Positions 36,568 through 50,100 of a stretch of 64,000 nucleotides of DNA are shown piece after piece; position 1 is the first letter of the stretch, and every line of letters starts with the position of its first letter. The notes beneath the pieces are model-generated. The model was given only the letters and a program-made list of their open reading frames with translations, was not told the origin of the DNA and made no database searches. Origin of the DNA: Chytridium lagenaria (lineage: Eukaryota > Chytridiomycota > Chytridiomycetes > Chytridiales > Chytridiaceae); contig JAHLKC010000021.1 in the NCBI GenBank assembly GCA_025449115.1, forward strand, positions 330,736-394,735, given 5' to 3'. Both the position numbers and the translations under genes were made by a program.

Positions 36568-36946
36568 TGTTGGAATGTAAAAGATGATGGGGAAAGGGTT
36601 TGATGTAACGCGTTATGGCGACGCGTTGTTGAAAGGTTATTGACGTGGATGATGGGAAAAGGATTTGATTAACGCGTTTTGACGACGCGTTGTTGGAAGG
36701 TTGTTGACGTGGGATGATAACCGCGGCATCATAACTCCCGTAGGGATAGTTTTGTAATCGGACCCCCCAGAGATCAAGATGTATTAGGCTTCGCGGTAAC
36801 ATGTAATACGAAGGTTAAATAGGGAATTCCGTATCATACCCATCTAGATATATCCTTATACTCATTTCTGTCCGCTTTTCTTACAACCGGATTTATCGAG
36901 CGACCTTACAACCGGGTTCAAGCTTCTCGCTCAATGTCTTCCAACG
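36568..36946. mobile_element. Candidate solo LTR
   Basis: The segment begins TGTTGGAA and ends TTCCAACG, an almost perfect short inverted repeat typical of LTR termini (the last base is not the expected A). It contains a TATA-like AGGTTAAATAG near 36812 and an internal 65-bp tandem repeat. I see no target-site duplication at these edges and no internal retroelement domain nearby, so the ends may be slightly off or the call may be wrong. Confidence 0.4.
36583..36712. repeat. Tandem repeat, 2 x 65 bp
   Basis: Units 36583-36647 and 36648-36712 share GATGATGGG, AACGCGTT, GACGCGTTGTTG and TTGACGTGG. A third copy begins at 36713 and stops after about 8 bp. Confidence 0.75.
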
Positions 36947-37416
36947 TGGTGATTTGTCGTTACGGCACTGACTGACAAGGACTGGTCCGTGCAGGTTCGC
37001 ATGCGAAGCTCGATTTCGCTATGGCGTGCTGCCAATAATGGGTATAGATGAGGCTTCAAAAGTACATACGATCTTTGTTCGTCTTGAGAACATCAATGAA
37101 AATAAAAGAGGACAGCTAAAAATAAAAATAAAGCTAAAATGCAGACACAGACTGAAAAACGACGTAAAATAAGAATGAAAGCGTGCCGATAACAGTAAAT
37201 ACAACGCTTGAAAAATGAAAAGAGAGTAGAGAATTAAGGGAAAAGTGAGACGATTTTTTTTGGGAATTAACACCTAAGAGTTTTTTTGGATACGAGAGAG
37301 GACGGGTTATTAAGCCCTCCAATATATGCGCCAGCGAAAATAACAACATGAAAAAAAAACACAGACTACAAAAAAACTACAGACAAGTAAATAAAACATA
37401 AGCAGCAAGCACTCAA
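36947..37416. other. Intergenic, 3' flank of the GATA gene
   Basis: AT-rich with A/T homopolymers. No coding signal seen on either strand. Confidence 0.4.
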
Positions 37417-40400
37417 TTAACCGCCAAAACACTTAACGACAAATCCACTCCATCCTCCAACGAAAACAACCCCATTTTCCCCGCACTTTCCCTCTCCTGC
37501 CCTCCTCCTCCTCAACCCCATCCGTCCCGCCACCCACCCCGTAAACAACGCCACATCAGCTCGATACCCAAAACTGGCCGCCGGTGCCGTCTCTGGCATC
37601 CTAACCGTCTTCCCAACACAGGTTTTTCTTTTCGAGGACGTTTACGAGGGGGTTCAACCGTGCGAACTTGGTGGGGTGCGGCCATCTCGTCGTGACGCTG
37701 ACGTTTGCGGATGACGTCGGTTTTCATGGAAAGGGGCCGTGGTTCGTTGTGGAGTTTATGACTGGGGAGGGAGGTTAGTATGTGGGTAATGTGAGCTAAG
37801 ATAATACGATGGGACGTTGAATATGAGAACATGGACTTACTAGAGACCGCAAGCGTTGCAGAGGGTCGACCTTCGTCGTCTCGGCGCCATAGGGGTGTGT
37901 TCTTGGTCATGCAGTTATGACATTCGACGCTAGGCAACCCCTCTGTATCCTTTTTCGATGTTGGACGAAGTGTTTTGGCCGATTGACATGATGCAGTTTC
38001 AAGCTTAAAGTAGCAGGTAAAAGAGAAGGAGGTTAATCAACATTAAATAAATAAAAAAGGCGCGCAACAAAAAAGAAAACAGTTTTGACGGAAAAAAATA
38101 TTAATAAAAAGGATGTATACTCACTATAACCCAAGCATTACACAAAACATCATCATTCAACCCCCTCCTCCACAGCGGTGTACTCGTAACCCCACTTAGC
38201 GCACGACTATCCGAGCATGCCGTGCTGCTTCCCTTGTGTGTAACGGTGGGTGTCGGTGTCGGTTCGGGGTGCCTCTGACAATGGTTTCGGTTTAGGGACG
38301 GGGATGTGGGTGATGATTGAGGTGGAGTGTCGGGGAAGGTTGTGCGGGGATGCGTTTGGATGGGTTTGGGTTTGCTGGATGGGTTTTGGTTGATGTGAGA
38401 GCGACGGGGAGGGAAGGTTTTGTGGGTGCGGGGACAGTTGGGGTGGGACGCTTTTGTTGGGTTGGACTTGGGTTGGCGTGGTGGGACGGGTTGGGGTTTG
38501 GACGGGAGCAACAGGGGGGGACTTTGCAAGGATCTTTGGAGAAGAGGGTTTAAGGGGCACAGCATCCTTAGCTGTGGTTTGATGTAAGGAGGGGATTGCA
38601 GTTTTGGGAGATGCCGTGTCCTTGGCTACGGTGTGCTGTAAAGTTGCGGCAGCCATTGAATCTCCAACGGTACTCACGGTAGCCCATGACTCTTTGACGG
38701 GAGGCTTTGTCACGTTCTTAACAGGACGACTGGGTCCAACTTTCATGGTGCGTGATGGTGAATCATCAATCCAAGATAATTTATCGATAGCATCAGGTGA
38801 TAGGAACGACGCCATATTGCTGGGAAAATTAAAGGCGCGTGGTGTTAGCAGTCGAAAATACTGACGGATAATGAAGCTCTGTGATCGACTCTTCCTCTAA
38901 CAACGCATTTTGAAGCGGGAAGACGACTGGTTCAGGTGGAATGATGGTGGACGGTTCAGAGGATGGTGAAAAGCGTGGACGGCTTCCCAAAATAAGCAGG
39001 ATTCGGTGTAGGTGAGACAGGAGGTTTGTAGCTGATCGCGTTGAGGAAGATGGGGTTTGGGAGCGGGTAAGATAGAAGTGCGCCAAGGAAATTATCGTCG
39101 TCTGAGGGGTCGTAGGATGAAGGGGGTTGCGGGCCAGTCATTATCATCATGGAAGCGTCTTCTTGTTGGCCGCTGAACATACGACGGAATTCATCGAAAT
39201 CTGCAGAAGAGAAGGTGTCCAAGGCTGCGAGCGCTGATGCCATGGATGTGGAGGAGGCGTTGATAGGAGTTGGGGAGACTTCATCCGTATCGAGTTTAAT
39301 GTCCATCATGTCGCGTCCGAGTCCTCTGCTTCTGAAGTTTCTGAGGTGAAGGAGGGAGGACCGGAAAGCATGGCGGATTCCAATGGAGGGGAGACGTAAG
39401 GCGGTGTAGGTGTTGATGTGGAGCCATTGCGTGTGAAGGCGTGACGTGATGGTCGTTTAGGAGCAACGGTCTGATGTTGAGACGCGTGGTAAGGGAGAAG
39501 AACGGGGTTGGATGGGAACAGGTGAGCCCACTCATGGAAGGCCGTCTTGCATCACTTTGATCTAACGCAGCGAAATGCCGACGCGGAGTTGGGACGTCAT
39601 CGGCATAGAATAACATTGACGAAGGAGGTGAAGAAGGAGGTGTTGATGTGGATGCTGGTGGGGAAGTACAGTCAATGGCGGTTTGACGCGGAGAGGTCTG
39701 AAGGATATGCTGGTGATGACACGACTCGACGTCGATTTCGTTGAGCTTACGAGTGGTGCGTGTAGCTCTCTTTCTGAATTGGGTTGGGTCATTTTCTTTG
39801 AAGTGACAAGGGACTGGTGAAGATGCCACAGACGCCATGAAAGGTTTTCCAGACGGTTACCGTGCTCGAGCGCGTCCTTGACCTAATTGTCATTGGGAAG
39901 TTGTGAAGAAAGACAAAGAGCGACAAAGTCAGATTTTGAGGCTTCACCATTTTAATGTTTTTTTTTTCTTGCTCTTTTTTTTTAAAAAGAATCCCTTTTC
40001 GGCCTCATCTCCGTAACTCCACGATGAAAATATTCCGTCGGATAGGAAAAGGAAGAGCGAGAACAGGAAAGAGAAAAAAAAAAAGGGTGATCGACCAAAT
40101 AATAAATATCGAGGATCAAAACAATAAAAAAAATTGGTAAAGGCCTTAATTGGAAGTTTGGGCTGTTTTAAGAAAAAGCCCAAAAACACCTTGTACGACA
40201 TTCAAAGGAATATTTCCAAAAAAATTCATCGATGCAAGAAAGTTGTCAGAATATCTCTCCCACCCACAAATATTACAAATCGATGGTCCAACCAAGCAGT
40301 ACAGCCGTCAGTCATTCCGACATGTCAGTGGAACCAACAAATGCGTTGTCTATTCCATTCCCCAGAAAACAACGCATAACGCCGTCATTCTGAACAAGTC

Positions 40401-40768
40401 GTCTTCCGCCACCCCGCTGTCATCACCATTGACGACGACTCTGATCACCCAGAATATCCCAACCCAATTGCAAACATATACATTTACAATAAACCGTAAT
40501 AAACACCTTTAAAACGATACAAACTGGAATAGACGTAAAAAGGAGCAAAAGAGAATAATGCGCCGTAATTTACAAAGCATCGATGGAATGGTGAGACGAG
40601 TAAAAGAAGAACTATTCGACTAAAAACAAGGGCCTAAGAAGACTATCTTCTCACCTTGGTGCACACCTTCCATGCTCTCGCAAGGTCATCTCCAGTGTCC
40701 ATCTCCGCAAATGGAGAAAAGTTATCATTGTTCTGCGAGGCCTTGATTTTGAGAACAATCGGCGCCAT
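37417..40768 (-). CDS. GATA zinc-finger transcription factor, AreA-like N-terminus, two fingers
   Basis: The first exon (40768-40655, MAPIVLKIKASQ then DDLARAWKVCTK) joins across a 772-nt intron to VKDALEHGNRLENLSWRLWH. Together they form the PF08550-type domain found at the N-terminus of AreA/Gat1-class nitrogen regulators. A long Ser/Pro/Thr-rich region follows, then two C-x2-C-x17-C-x2-C fingers: STPLWRRGLNDDVLCNA (about 38135-38205) and CHNCMTKNTPLWRRDDEG (about 37857-37934). The second has the basic tail KLHNEPRPLSMKTDVIRKR. Each finger contains one-base gaps at Cys codons that neighbouring bases readily explain. The linker between fingers is only about 25 residues. It binds GATA sites; nitrogen control is inferred from the N-terminal domain. 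Other slips occur between 39800 and 38200. Confidence 0.85.
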
Positions 40769-42310
40769 TTTGTTCACCTGTTATAACGAGAGCGAGTATA
40801 AAGGATGTGAGGTAAATTAAGAAAGCAAGAGAAGGGAAAGTTGCATGGAAGGAGTTGAGGTGACTGGAGGGTGATGCGTGATGCTTAAGAGAGTAAAGCC
40901 AAACCTAGTGAAGAACAAGAGAGAGAGAGTATGTGTGCAGTGTCGAATAGGTCCCCTTTGAACAAGAGTAGGTTTGGGATGATAGTTAAAGGGAGCTCAG
41001 GTTGGGGGCGGGGAGTCGATTTCTTTCAAGGTGGTGGTGCAGTGGTAGGTGGTGTGAAATTATAGTTATTGTGTCGTCTAATACTACTATACATTAGGCG
41101 GTGTCTTGAATGAAGAGAGGCTTTCTTTGTGGGGAATAATGGTCCGTCAGTCAGTGGTGTTTAAGAAATGAGGGACGCATGCAGCTTGTTGCTCTTTACT
41201 TGCGGCTTTTACGAGTCCGAGTAAAATCCCCCAAACCCAAAAAAAATTATTAATATCCTGCAGGCCGCTGCAACTTGCAAGCCCACATGTGACATATTCC
41301 ACCTTTTTCTAATATTTATTATTTAATATTGTGAGCCAACATATTTTATTGGCGTCACCACATGATAGCCAGATCACCACCGTTCCATCGCATAAGAAGC
41401 CGTTCAGAGTAAAACCAATAGGCTTCACTTGGGCTTCACTTGCTCCATTTAAAGTTTGACTTATCTATTTCCATTTATATACAAAGTATTTTATTACATC
41501 TTTCGCTTAACACCACCATCTTCACCCGTTACTGGAATGTGGACTACAACATTCTATTTATGAGTTCTCCTTTTTATTTAAGTTATTGGCCCTTCTACAC
41601 ATGGCAATGAGGTGATGCCGAGCTGGACGTTCGCGAGTCGCTTACCAAGGCAACTCGCCTTACAGAAGATCTTTACATTGTCCTCAATCTTACTAGTGTT
41701 TGCCAGTTCTCCTCGCGTTCTTAAAGATTTGACTAACAAGAATTGGTGAGGACGTTGATGAATTTATTTTTGCAAAATAATAAAGCATTGAGCTACATAG
41801 AACGCAGATTTTCGAGTAGTTCTCTTAGTGCAAATGTTCTGGTCATTAAAGAGAACGCGTGACGTAGTGTGGTGACGGGAGGTTTTTGAGAACGGCTTTA
41901 ACGTAATGGCTGAGCTCAGAAGTGCAGCGAGAATTGTATGCTGGGACAGAAATTAGTATTGCCGGGTTTAACTCTAAAGATCCTTTTACGGAAATGTCAA
42001 GTCTCAATGGAGTAAACCAAAGTCCAACAGATATTTAATATAGGTTTTTCCAACATTTATTCTAGTGCGAATAAAAAAGAAAAGAAAAGACCATAGAAAA
42101 GAAATGTTGACTCTAGTCTTGACCCATATAATTGTTTAACCAAATCAAATCTGTCAGTAACATCGTCTTAATCAATTAAGGAACTACACGACCGAGTGGG
42201 CAGATGGTAGCATTCCTGTAATTTGAGCTTGAACATTCAACCTACATCAATCGTAATCAATAATCTAACGGCAATATATATCGCGAAACAACGAAAAATA
42301 AAGAGGCCCA
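40769..42310. other. Intergenic, promoter side of the GATA gene
   Basis: No gene recognised. A GA dinucleotide run (about 40919-40930) lies upstream of the GATA gene. From 41300 to 42300 the sequence is AT-rich without coding character. Confidence 0.45.
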
Positions 42311-45300
42311 TCAAACGAGATTACAAACAACGCTCACCAGTGCTATATTGAACATTGTAGAGTTAATAGGCAAAGACGAATATGCAGAAAGGCACCTTCC
42401 CTCATTGAGCAAGGTGATGCATCCTTGCTCATTTGAAGCGAACTTCCACATTGCTGATGTCGGGATATTGGATGGCGTCATGCACCTAACCGCATGTACG
42501 GGTCCGAAACCAAATGCTGCCAAACAGAGCGTCTGATCAGAGTTTGCCAATACTAAAGAGCTATTTCCCGCTGCATGGACATAAATTCTTTTAAAATTTA
42601 ATCATTCGGAGGAGAAACCTGGTGTTAGCGGGAAGGTCGTCAAAAAAAAAAGGAGAAGGAATTGGAAAAGGGAACATGATTAAGGAATAATCTTCAATGC
42701 TGCAATAGAAACTGCAACGAGAAACCCCGACCGAAGATACTTACATTTGCGCAGGCACGGCCCCGTTGCAAGGAGTAAAAGTAGGATTCAGATTTTGGGT
42801 TTCAGGGAAAGTAATGCAAAGGCCGACATCATCCGCAAGTTGTCCAGCAATCAGTCCATCCTTGTAACAATCCTGCGAATCGATTTCGAGCGTACCCAAT
42901 GCGTTGCAGAATCCGAACTGCCCCAATTCTTCTCCCGTAGCTTGCCAACCAGGCGGACAAGGCGCATGAACCGACTGTCCAGCGCGCAAGCCAGGAAATG
43001 GGCCATTAGGAAGGCAGGTGGGAAGGTCGCAACTGCTGATGTCGGGGTTGTCCCAGAACCCAGTTTCCTTGCAGTAAACTTTTTGGACACCGGGGAGGTT
43101 AAGAGGACAAGGCAGCTCGAGCGTCGAATTCAACGGAGTGGCAGATCGATCCAAGATAGTTGGGCATTCCAATTTTTCGGGAGGCAAGAATGCTTTGTCT
43201 CTTTTTAGCGGAGTGAAGCAGTTGGCTCCCAACGGTCTCAGAAGAAAGCTGGTTGAGCATCCTCCGGACAGAGGATCGAAGATCTCGGATGATCTGATGA
43301 TGGGATAGTAACCATCTTCATTCGCCTGAGAGTCTGAAAATCGAAAATCAATGAAAGGCGATTAATGAACATCTGAGAATATGAATCCGCACCAAATGAT
43401 AGGCATGTGTAGGACTGCTGGGCCGCCACTTGAATTCCGCAACGAGAGAACTTTGTCGGTAGTGTCCCAAGATGGTTCGTCTGGCAAGCTGTTGAACGAA
43501 GAATATGTATTACGAGCACGATAAATGATACTCCAACGTCGTAGTATACTTACAAATGTTAAATGCCTGAGACGAAAAGTGGGTGTCGTTTCTTGGAAGG
43601 CATGAGCCTAATTGCACGGTGCCGTCGGCAATCTCGATGCAGCGCGATCCGAAAAGGAGTTGTCGAAGGCCATTTCCGGCGTCTTCAAATTGAATCGTAG
43701 ATGCAAGGCGAAAATCATAGGATGGGTCGAAAAAGCTTCCGTTCAAGTTAAAGGGGAGAGATCCAAAAAACTCTTGGATTCAGAGCTAAAGCAAGTCATT
43801 AGCAAAGAAGGGAACTTGACAAATCGACCTTACGCAGAGAAGCCCCAGAAATGGGCTCTGTTTTCGGTAAAGTTTGAGCTTAGCGACGCGCACGTTCCCA
43901 GAGGAGGCGGTTCCACCTGTTATCACATTAGATTAGATGTCTGATAATCAGCAACATGCAAAAACGCGACCCAAACCAAAGGTAATACCTTGTATGTGGT
44001 ATTTTGACGGATTGGAACGTCGCTGACTGTCACGTTTAAATAACGAAAGATACGTTGCTTTCATCAAACTGTTTTTCCTTCGCCATAGAAAAAGCTTGCG
44101 GAGGCGGCAAATACTTCAGGTTGAGGAGTGCCGGCACTCGTCCACGATTATTTCGTTCCAAGTGCGTGGGTCCCTCTCACCAGCGGAGATCCTCAAACCA
44201 CGCAGGCTCATGCACTGTGTCGGATTGGAGCGGGTTGCAAGTTGGAGTGACGATCGCCCAGTGGCATTTAAGGGGAACTGTATCCAATGCTGAGTCAAAC
44301 GCCCATACTCACAATTATTCCACAAGACAGACTTGTCTGAAAGATGCTCCTAATGGATTGAATCATTTTTTAAAAAAATATATTCACTCAAAGTCACGTA
44401 CCATGCATAGGTTGGACGATGGGGATCGTAGTTGACCAATCGATCCGATTGCTGTACCGCCAACCTTTTGGAATTGGACCAGGAAGTTTGCTTTATTGCA
44501 TGAGCTGGCCGTGACTTTGAGACTCTGCTTGTCTTGAGAAGGCGCTCCGTCCACGCACATGCCAGTTCCGTTAATGTTGTACACGGCTAAAGCAGTGAGA
44601 TTCAAATTGTATCCTTCTGTGCAGCACACCGACTGAATCGCATTGGATGACAGTGGCTTGCTGCAATCCACGACGTCTCGATTCAGTAAAGTGAAGGACC
44701 CAAACGAGATACCGCATTCTTCAGCCATATCTATGCATGTTCCCAGATTAGAACTAACTTGCCTCCCATCGCAGGCCTCTTTTGACGGGTCTTTCTTGAG
44801 CTTAGAGCTTGGATAAGTACCCTCTGTCACGCATAAGTGTTGCCCCACACGCAAGGGGCCGCCGCAACTTATTCGATTAAAGTACTCAAGGCTGCTGCTT
44901 GAGGTGTTATAAAGGGCAGAGACGGACTCACAGTCGTCGCCTTGAATCACCACATGTGAAATGCATGTTGTACGAAGACTTGATGCCGTTGTCAGACCTT
45001 CATAAACAAAAAGATTCTTTAGACAGAACTCAACAGGTAACGTGGTTTTGAAGCGCATACCAAATACTTGACTCGGACTTACGCCCATCTTGCACTCTCC
45101 CAACGCCAAGGAAGCAATGCTTTCCGAAAATACCACCTCCAAACATTTACCGCTAGCAACATGTCTCAAATACGTTGAGGAGGTGGACGGGTTGTCTTCC
45201 ATGACATAAACGACATAAAATTCGGCCTTGGCTTGAAGGGAGGGGCGACACTCGCCCGCAACAATATTCATTTGCGATTCGTATATACAATGTGCTGTTT

Positions 45301-46548
45301 CCATATCAATAAGGCGATATTGCCCGGGCTTGCCAATCGCCACAGGCTCTAAACGCCATTCCTGCATCGCAAAAGTGGGGCGGGACTTGGCTACAACAAC
45401 CTTAAACAAATATTAGAATCATAGGAGAGGAAGACAAAGCTTGTAGTAATAATTACCTTTCCATCATTGATTTCGAGCACTGTGCCTGATAGTGCTCGAA
45501 CCCAGATAACGTAAGGCTCTTTCACTTTAAGAGACGGAGCTAAAGAAGGCATTGTTCCTACAGTCAAGCAAACCACGGATCCCGTAGCAAGTCCAGCGGC
45601 GCAGTTTGTGTCCTTGTTATAACGCAAAAAAGCTGCCAAGTTGAGACCGTAAGACTCTGCGACGATGTCGCAGGTGTCTCCAAGCGTGGTAGTGTATGTT
45701 TTGCATGATCCTACCATAAAAAAAGAAATATAAAACGCAACAAAAAAAGAGTTATTTTATAATAAGCGCAACAAAGAATCATGTACCGTCGGGGTTAGAA
45801 GGTCGATCCAAAATGGCTGAGCCGGCCGTCCACATGGAAGAACACGTTGAATCCAAGATTTCAAGCTCGCCATCCTTTCTAAGAAGGAAACAATAAGGGC
45901 CTTGACCTTGTTGTTTTAAAACTGAAGACCATACTGGCCTCCTGTCGACATTGGTAGGTGACATCCGAAAGGGTTCCGACACGAGAGCGTTCGAGTATAT
46001 GACCTAGATGACGACACAACATTCAGTTCACATGCAATTAAGAAAGAGCTGCGGTGTGATTTACCAGATTTCCGTCGCCCTGCATAACTGCTTCATAAGA
46101 TTTTTTCAATGAGCCTTCGGGATCCGGTCCAGTACCCCAAAAATGCCTTTGGTCAAAATCAAAAACGGCCATTTCTCCCGTGTGTGGGTCAAGATTAACA
46201 TGCATCTTTCCCGTCCACATAGCGTACCGATCTGTAAACAAAAACGTATTGGAAAGCTGAATACTTTGAAAATGCATTTGCGCCTCTAAGCATAATACCA
46301 TAGACTAGCGAGTTCCCAGCAACAGCGATCTCTCCTTGTTCAGCCACCGATCGAAGAGACGATCCTTCATCACAACGGCCACAGTATTGACCTAAATGAC
46401 GCAAGAAGGGAGTGTGATTAGGAGAATATTTCATTATTGATATTAGAGAGGAGGAAGGTTTCATACCCATCACCACTGTAGCGCTATAAATCCATACAGT
46501 GTATGCGACGAGAAACCACGAGACGACGTTTGTGAGCGACGTGGGCAT
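42311..46548 (-). CDS. Secreted multi-domain lectin/LysM protein
   Basis: A signal peptide (SLTNVVSWFLVAYTVWIY) is followed by a bulb-type (GNA-like) lectin domain with the mannose-site pattern QGDGNLVIY split by an intron near 46075, and a second strand set (GPYCFLLRKDGELEILD). LysM-like units come next (CKTYTTTLGDTCDIVAESYG near 45700; CISHVVIQGDDCESVSALY near 44950; GTCIDMAEECGISFGSF near 44730). Several ricin-B-like segments (ending in patterns like CLEVVF and CIEIADGTVQLGSC) are interspersed. A Cys-rich sushi-like region (42741-43232) and a final Cys-containing segment close the protein. More than ten short introns. I see no catalytic domain. The same N-terminal order occurs in the divergent chitinase gene, so the two are paralogous in part. 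It probably binds chitin or glycans at the cell surface or outside. Confidence 0.7.
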
Positions 46549-47160
46549 AGATGCGGTCCTCCTTCTTCGTCACAAAAAAGGGCTAGAAAGTACTTAACTT
46601 TTAATTAATAGTAATATGTATTAGAATAAATTTAGTGAGGTATTTTTTTTAGTTACTATTGCTATTATTAGCATACTTTATAGGTATGTATGTACATAAT
46701 AGTTGGATTTTACTAATAGATATTTAACGATATGTATTATATATAATAAATATAATAAATTAATAAAAACAAAATGGCTTGGAACACAAACCTCTCGTAA
46801 TACAAAGGCAGGCTACACGTTTGTCCCACTACACTATTGTACTACATGCGACTGGTCACTGGCGTACTTATACCTAGACTTATGCTTGTGTTCGTCGGAC
46901 ACAGAGTAGTGGTTCGCCGTTATAAATTAACAAACAACATATATTTTTATATATGTACTTTTATAAAGTCCACCATCTTTGGTGACGTACGTATATGTGT
47001 TGTGCTCTTGTGTTTGTCCTCTGAAATTGATATTTACACATGTTATGTAAAAAAAAATATAAATTACTTTCCAGTTTCTCTTCCTACTCCTTTTTGTGTA
47101 CGTGATATATTAACGCAAACAACATCAACGAGGAACGACAAACGACGACGACGATAAATC
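46549..47160. promoter_or_regulatory. Shared bidirectional promoter of the lectin and chitinase genes
   Basis: These 612 bp separate two start codons facing away from each other. The region is very AT-rich (46600-46760) and carries several TATATA-like runs. A 40-bp block near 47072-47111, close to the chitinase start, recurs upstream of the F-box gene at 55588. Co-regulation is inferred from geometry only. Confidence 0.55.
47072..47111. repeat. Promoter block repeated at 55432-55470
   Basis: About 40 bp, with one substitution and one single-base gap, are shared with 55432-55470, including CTCCTTTTTGTGTACGTGAT. Flanking sequence is unrelated. Both copies lie on the plus strand shortly before a start codon, about 50 bp upstream here and about 118 bp upstream there. 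Confidence 0.85.
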
Positions 47161-50100
47161 ATGAAGGCTTTCCACCAGCTTTCAACTGCGGTCCTGGCTA
47201 CTGCAATAGCCTTAGGATTTGCTTCCATAGCAACTGGTGAGAGGGAGAACCTTCTTTTGCATTCCTTTTAGCGAGATATGCTTTTTAATGACGAGGATAA
47301 GCAGCTCAGTGGTGCAACCAATGCCACTGGAGAACGGGGCGACTCTTAATGCGTATGATGGACAGTATAACTCGGTTGCTGGAAACTCATTGACCACTTG
47401 TAAGTATATGTACCACTTAGTCTTTGACTGTCTGCCTTTGTTTTTTTATGGAAGGAACGGATATTAACGTTAACTGTCATACTTGTAATAATATAAAAAA
47501 GGGCAAAGGGTCAACTTGATGACAGGGAAGATGCGGGTCAGCATTGATCCGACGGAAATTTGGCACTTTACGACTTTGACGGTTCCAAAATCTGGACTGC
47601 GCATCAAGGGCGCGGCGGGAATCTTGGCCGCGTGGATGCCATCTTACAACCAGATGGAAACTTTGTAAGCTTTTTTTTAGTGGAACCTTGTTGCCCTTTC
47701 TACGAACTTTGTCCTTAACTTTGATTTTGGTAATATGTAATAGGTCATTTACACTAACCGCGAAAGCGGAAGCGGTAATGCGATCTGGTCAAGTGGAACG
47801 AGCAATAGGGGTACAGGTCCCTACTGCATACTTTTCCGAGCTGACCGAGAGCTCGAACTTCTGGACAGTCAATGCAGGCAGCTTTGGTCGGCTCACACGG
47901 GTACAAGTAATAGGCCACCGAAGAATGGTATTGATGTTCGGAGTAGTCATTCATCACTAACATAAATTCAAAAAAAGGGTTTTGCACTCTACACACTGTG
48001 CTCTCTGGAGACTGGTGCCAAAGTATAGCATGGAACAATGGCATTACTGAATCTATGCTACTGCGTCTTAACAGTGACTTAAACTTCAATTGCAACAACC
48101 TACGACTTGGTACTGAGCTTTGCGTTTCCGACGGCCCACGGCCTCCACCAGCCTTGACCCCTGACTTGTTAAGGCCTCTCAAGATTCGTAGTAAAGATCA
48201 CCAGGGACCAAACCTCATCATGACGTTACGCGACGGCACTATAGATATCATATACCAAAGTGATCAAGGAAACAGCGGCAAGCAGCAATGGCAGTTCATT
48301 CCCAACCCACAAGCTGGTCAGCTGGTTTATCGCATGGTCGACAAAATAGTGGGTACTGCATGTATCAAGACGGGTCATTCTTGAAAGCCGATTACTGTAG
48401 GCCTAACAGAGGTGCAGAGGCTGATTTCCGCGTCATTCCAAAATCTTCCCCTAGTGAGCGCTCGCGTTGGGGATTCATTCAGAATGTGGCAACCAGCGAC
48501 TGCATGGATACGTATGGCGGAGGAGATTCACAAATGGTTCGCTTCTACAGCTGCAGCTTTTCGGGAAATCCTCGGCAGGAATATGGTTAGTAGTGGGTGA
48601 TGGATGGTCTTTTTCAAGCGAGATTCATCTAACAGAGTCGTATTGTGTCATTTTAGAATTGCTACCGGGTTCTCTCCAAGAGGGTATTTGCGTTTCATAC
48701 TCAGTGCGCACCGGTGATGGATGCGAAGGCATTGGTGCTGCTTTCAAGGTTTCAAGATCAGACCTAGAATCTCTCAACAATATCAATTGCAATGATCCTG
48801 GCGCTATCTTCCCTGGCCAGCGTCTATGCTTAACTAAAGGCCGACTTGCTAATCCGTCTATCCCCAGAGCCCCTCAAAATAATATTTGCGAAACTCGGGA
48901 GGTTGGAAAGCATGGCTCCACCTGTGGCGAAGTGGCAGACTCTTGTGGCTTGGCACTGGACACCTTCATGTTTATCAACTCTGCGATGAACTGCAACAAA
49001 TTACAGAAGTTTGCATTGGCCTGTTGTACTGCCGGTAGCAAACCATCCAGGGCTCCACAGCCTCATTCTAACGAAACTTGTTTCTTCACTCGGCTCGGTG
49101 ACGAGTTTCAAAGCTGCTCAGATCTTTCGGCTCGCTTCGATGTTACCATGTATGTGTACTTCAAGCCTTTTTGCTGTGCTTCACCATTTTGGACTTCATC
49201 GAAAACTAACGCTTGCTATAGTCAGCAGATTGAGGAATTTAACCAACGGACCTGGCGATGGAGAAATTGCAGCTCGGTCTTGTCCGAAACGAAAGTGTGT
49301 TTGTCTAAAGGAGATCCAGCTCCTGTGGACATTGTTTTGTGTAAGTTCACATGTGCATCCCACCGTCCATCCGCACTTCTAATATAATCTGTAGCTGCCG
49401 AATGCGGGCAAGAGGCAGGAGGGAAGCGATGCCCATTGAACGCTTGTTGCTCTAAATGGGTATGCCCATTAAGCCCTCGTTTGTTTGACGTATGTTTTGC
49501 TAACATCACCCATATTCTTCCTTTTTATTAGGGGTTCTGCGGGACCACTGCAGGTTTTTGCGATGTCGTTCCTGGTCCGCCGGGTAATGGCTGTCAAAGT
49601 GATTGCTCCATTGGCTTCCCTGATGATAAAAAGTTATGTGAAGGTGTTATGTCCAAGTCAATCGGATACGTAGCTTCTTGGAGCCTCAATGAGCCATGCT
49701 CGGCAAAGGATTTTATGTTTACGGTTGACGACATTAACGTGAATTCATGGTATGCCGCATTTTTATAACCCTAACCCTAACATCAAACAGGACGCACCTT
49801 CACTATTCCTTCGCCAACATCGATTCAGACTTTAAAATCTCAGTTAGCGATACTCTAAAGCTTTGGCAATTCTCCGCACTTAGAGGACGAAGGTCCAGGG
49901 TCAAGCTTATCATCTCCGTCGGCGGATGGTCTTTTAATGACCCAGGACCTACCCAAACTCGATTTTCGGATATGGCCAGCACCCAAGAATCTCGAGCGCG
50001 GTTCATCGCAAGCGTTGAACAGTTTCTCTTGCAATACAATCTGGATGGCATCGATCTTGACTGGGAGTATCCTTCGGCTCCGGTACATTCTTCTCCCTCC

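Noticed and set aside
40150..40512. Plus-strand open frame as a separate gene
   Set aside because: It lies wholly inside the long intron of the GATA gene, has no family features and its composition is not distinctive.
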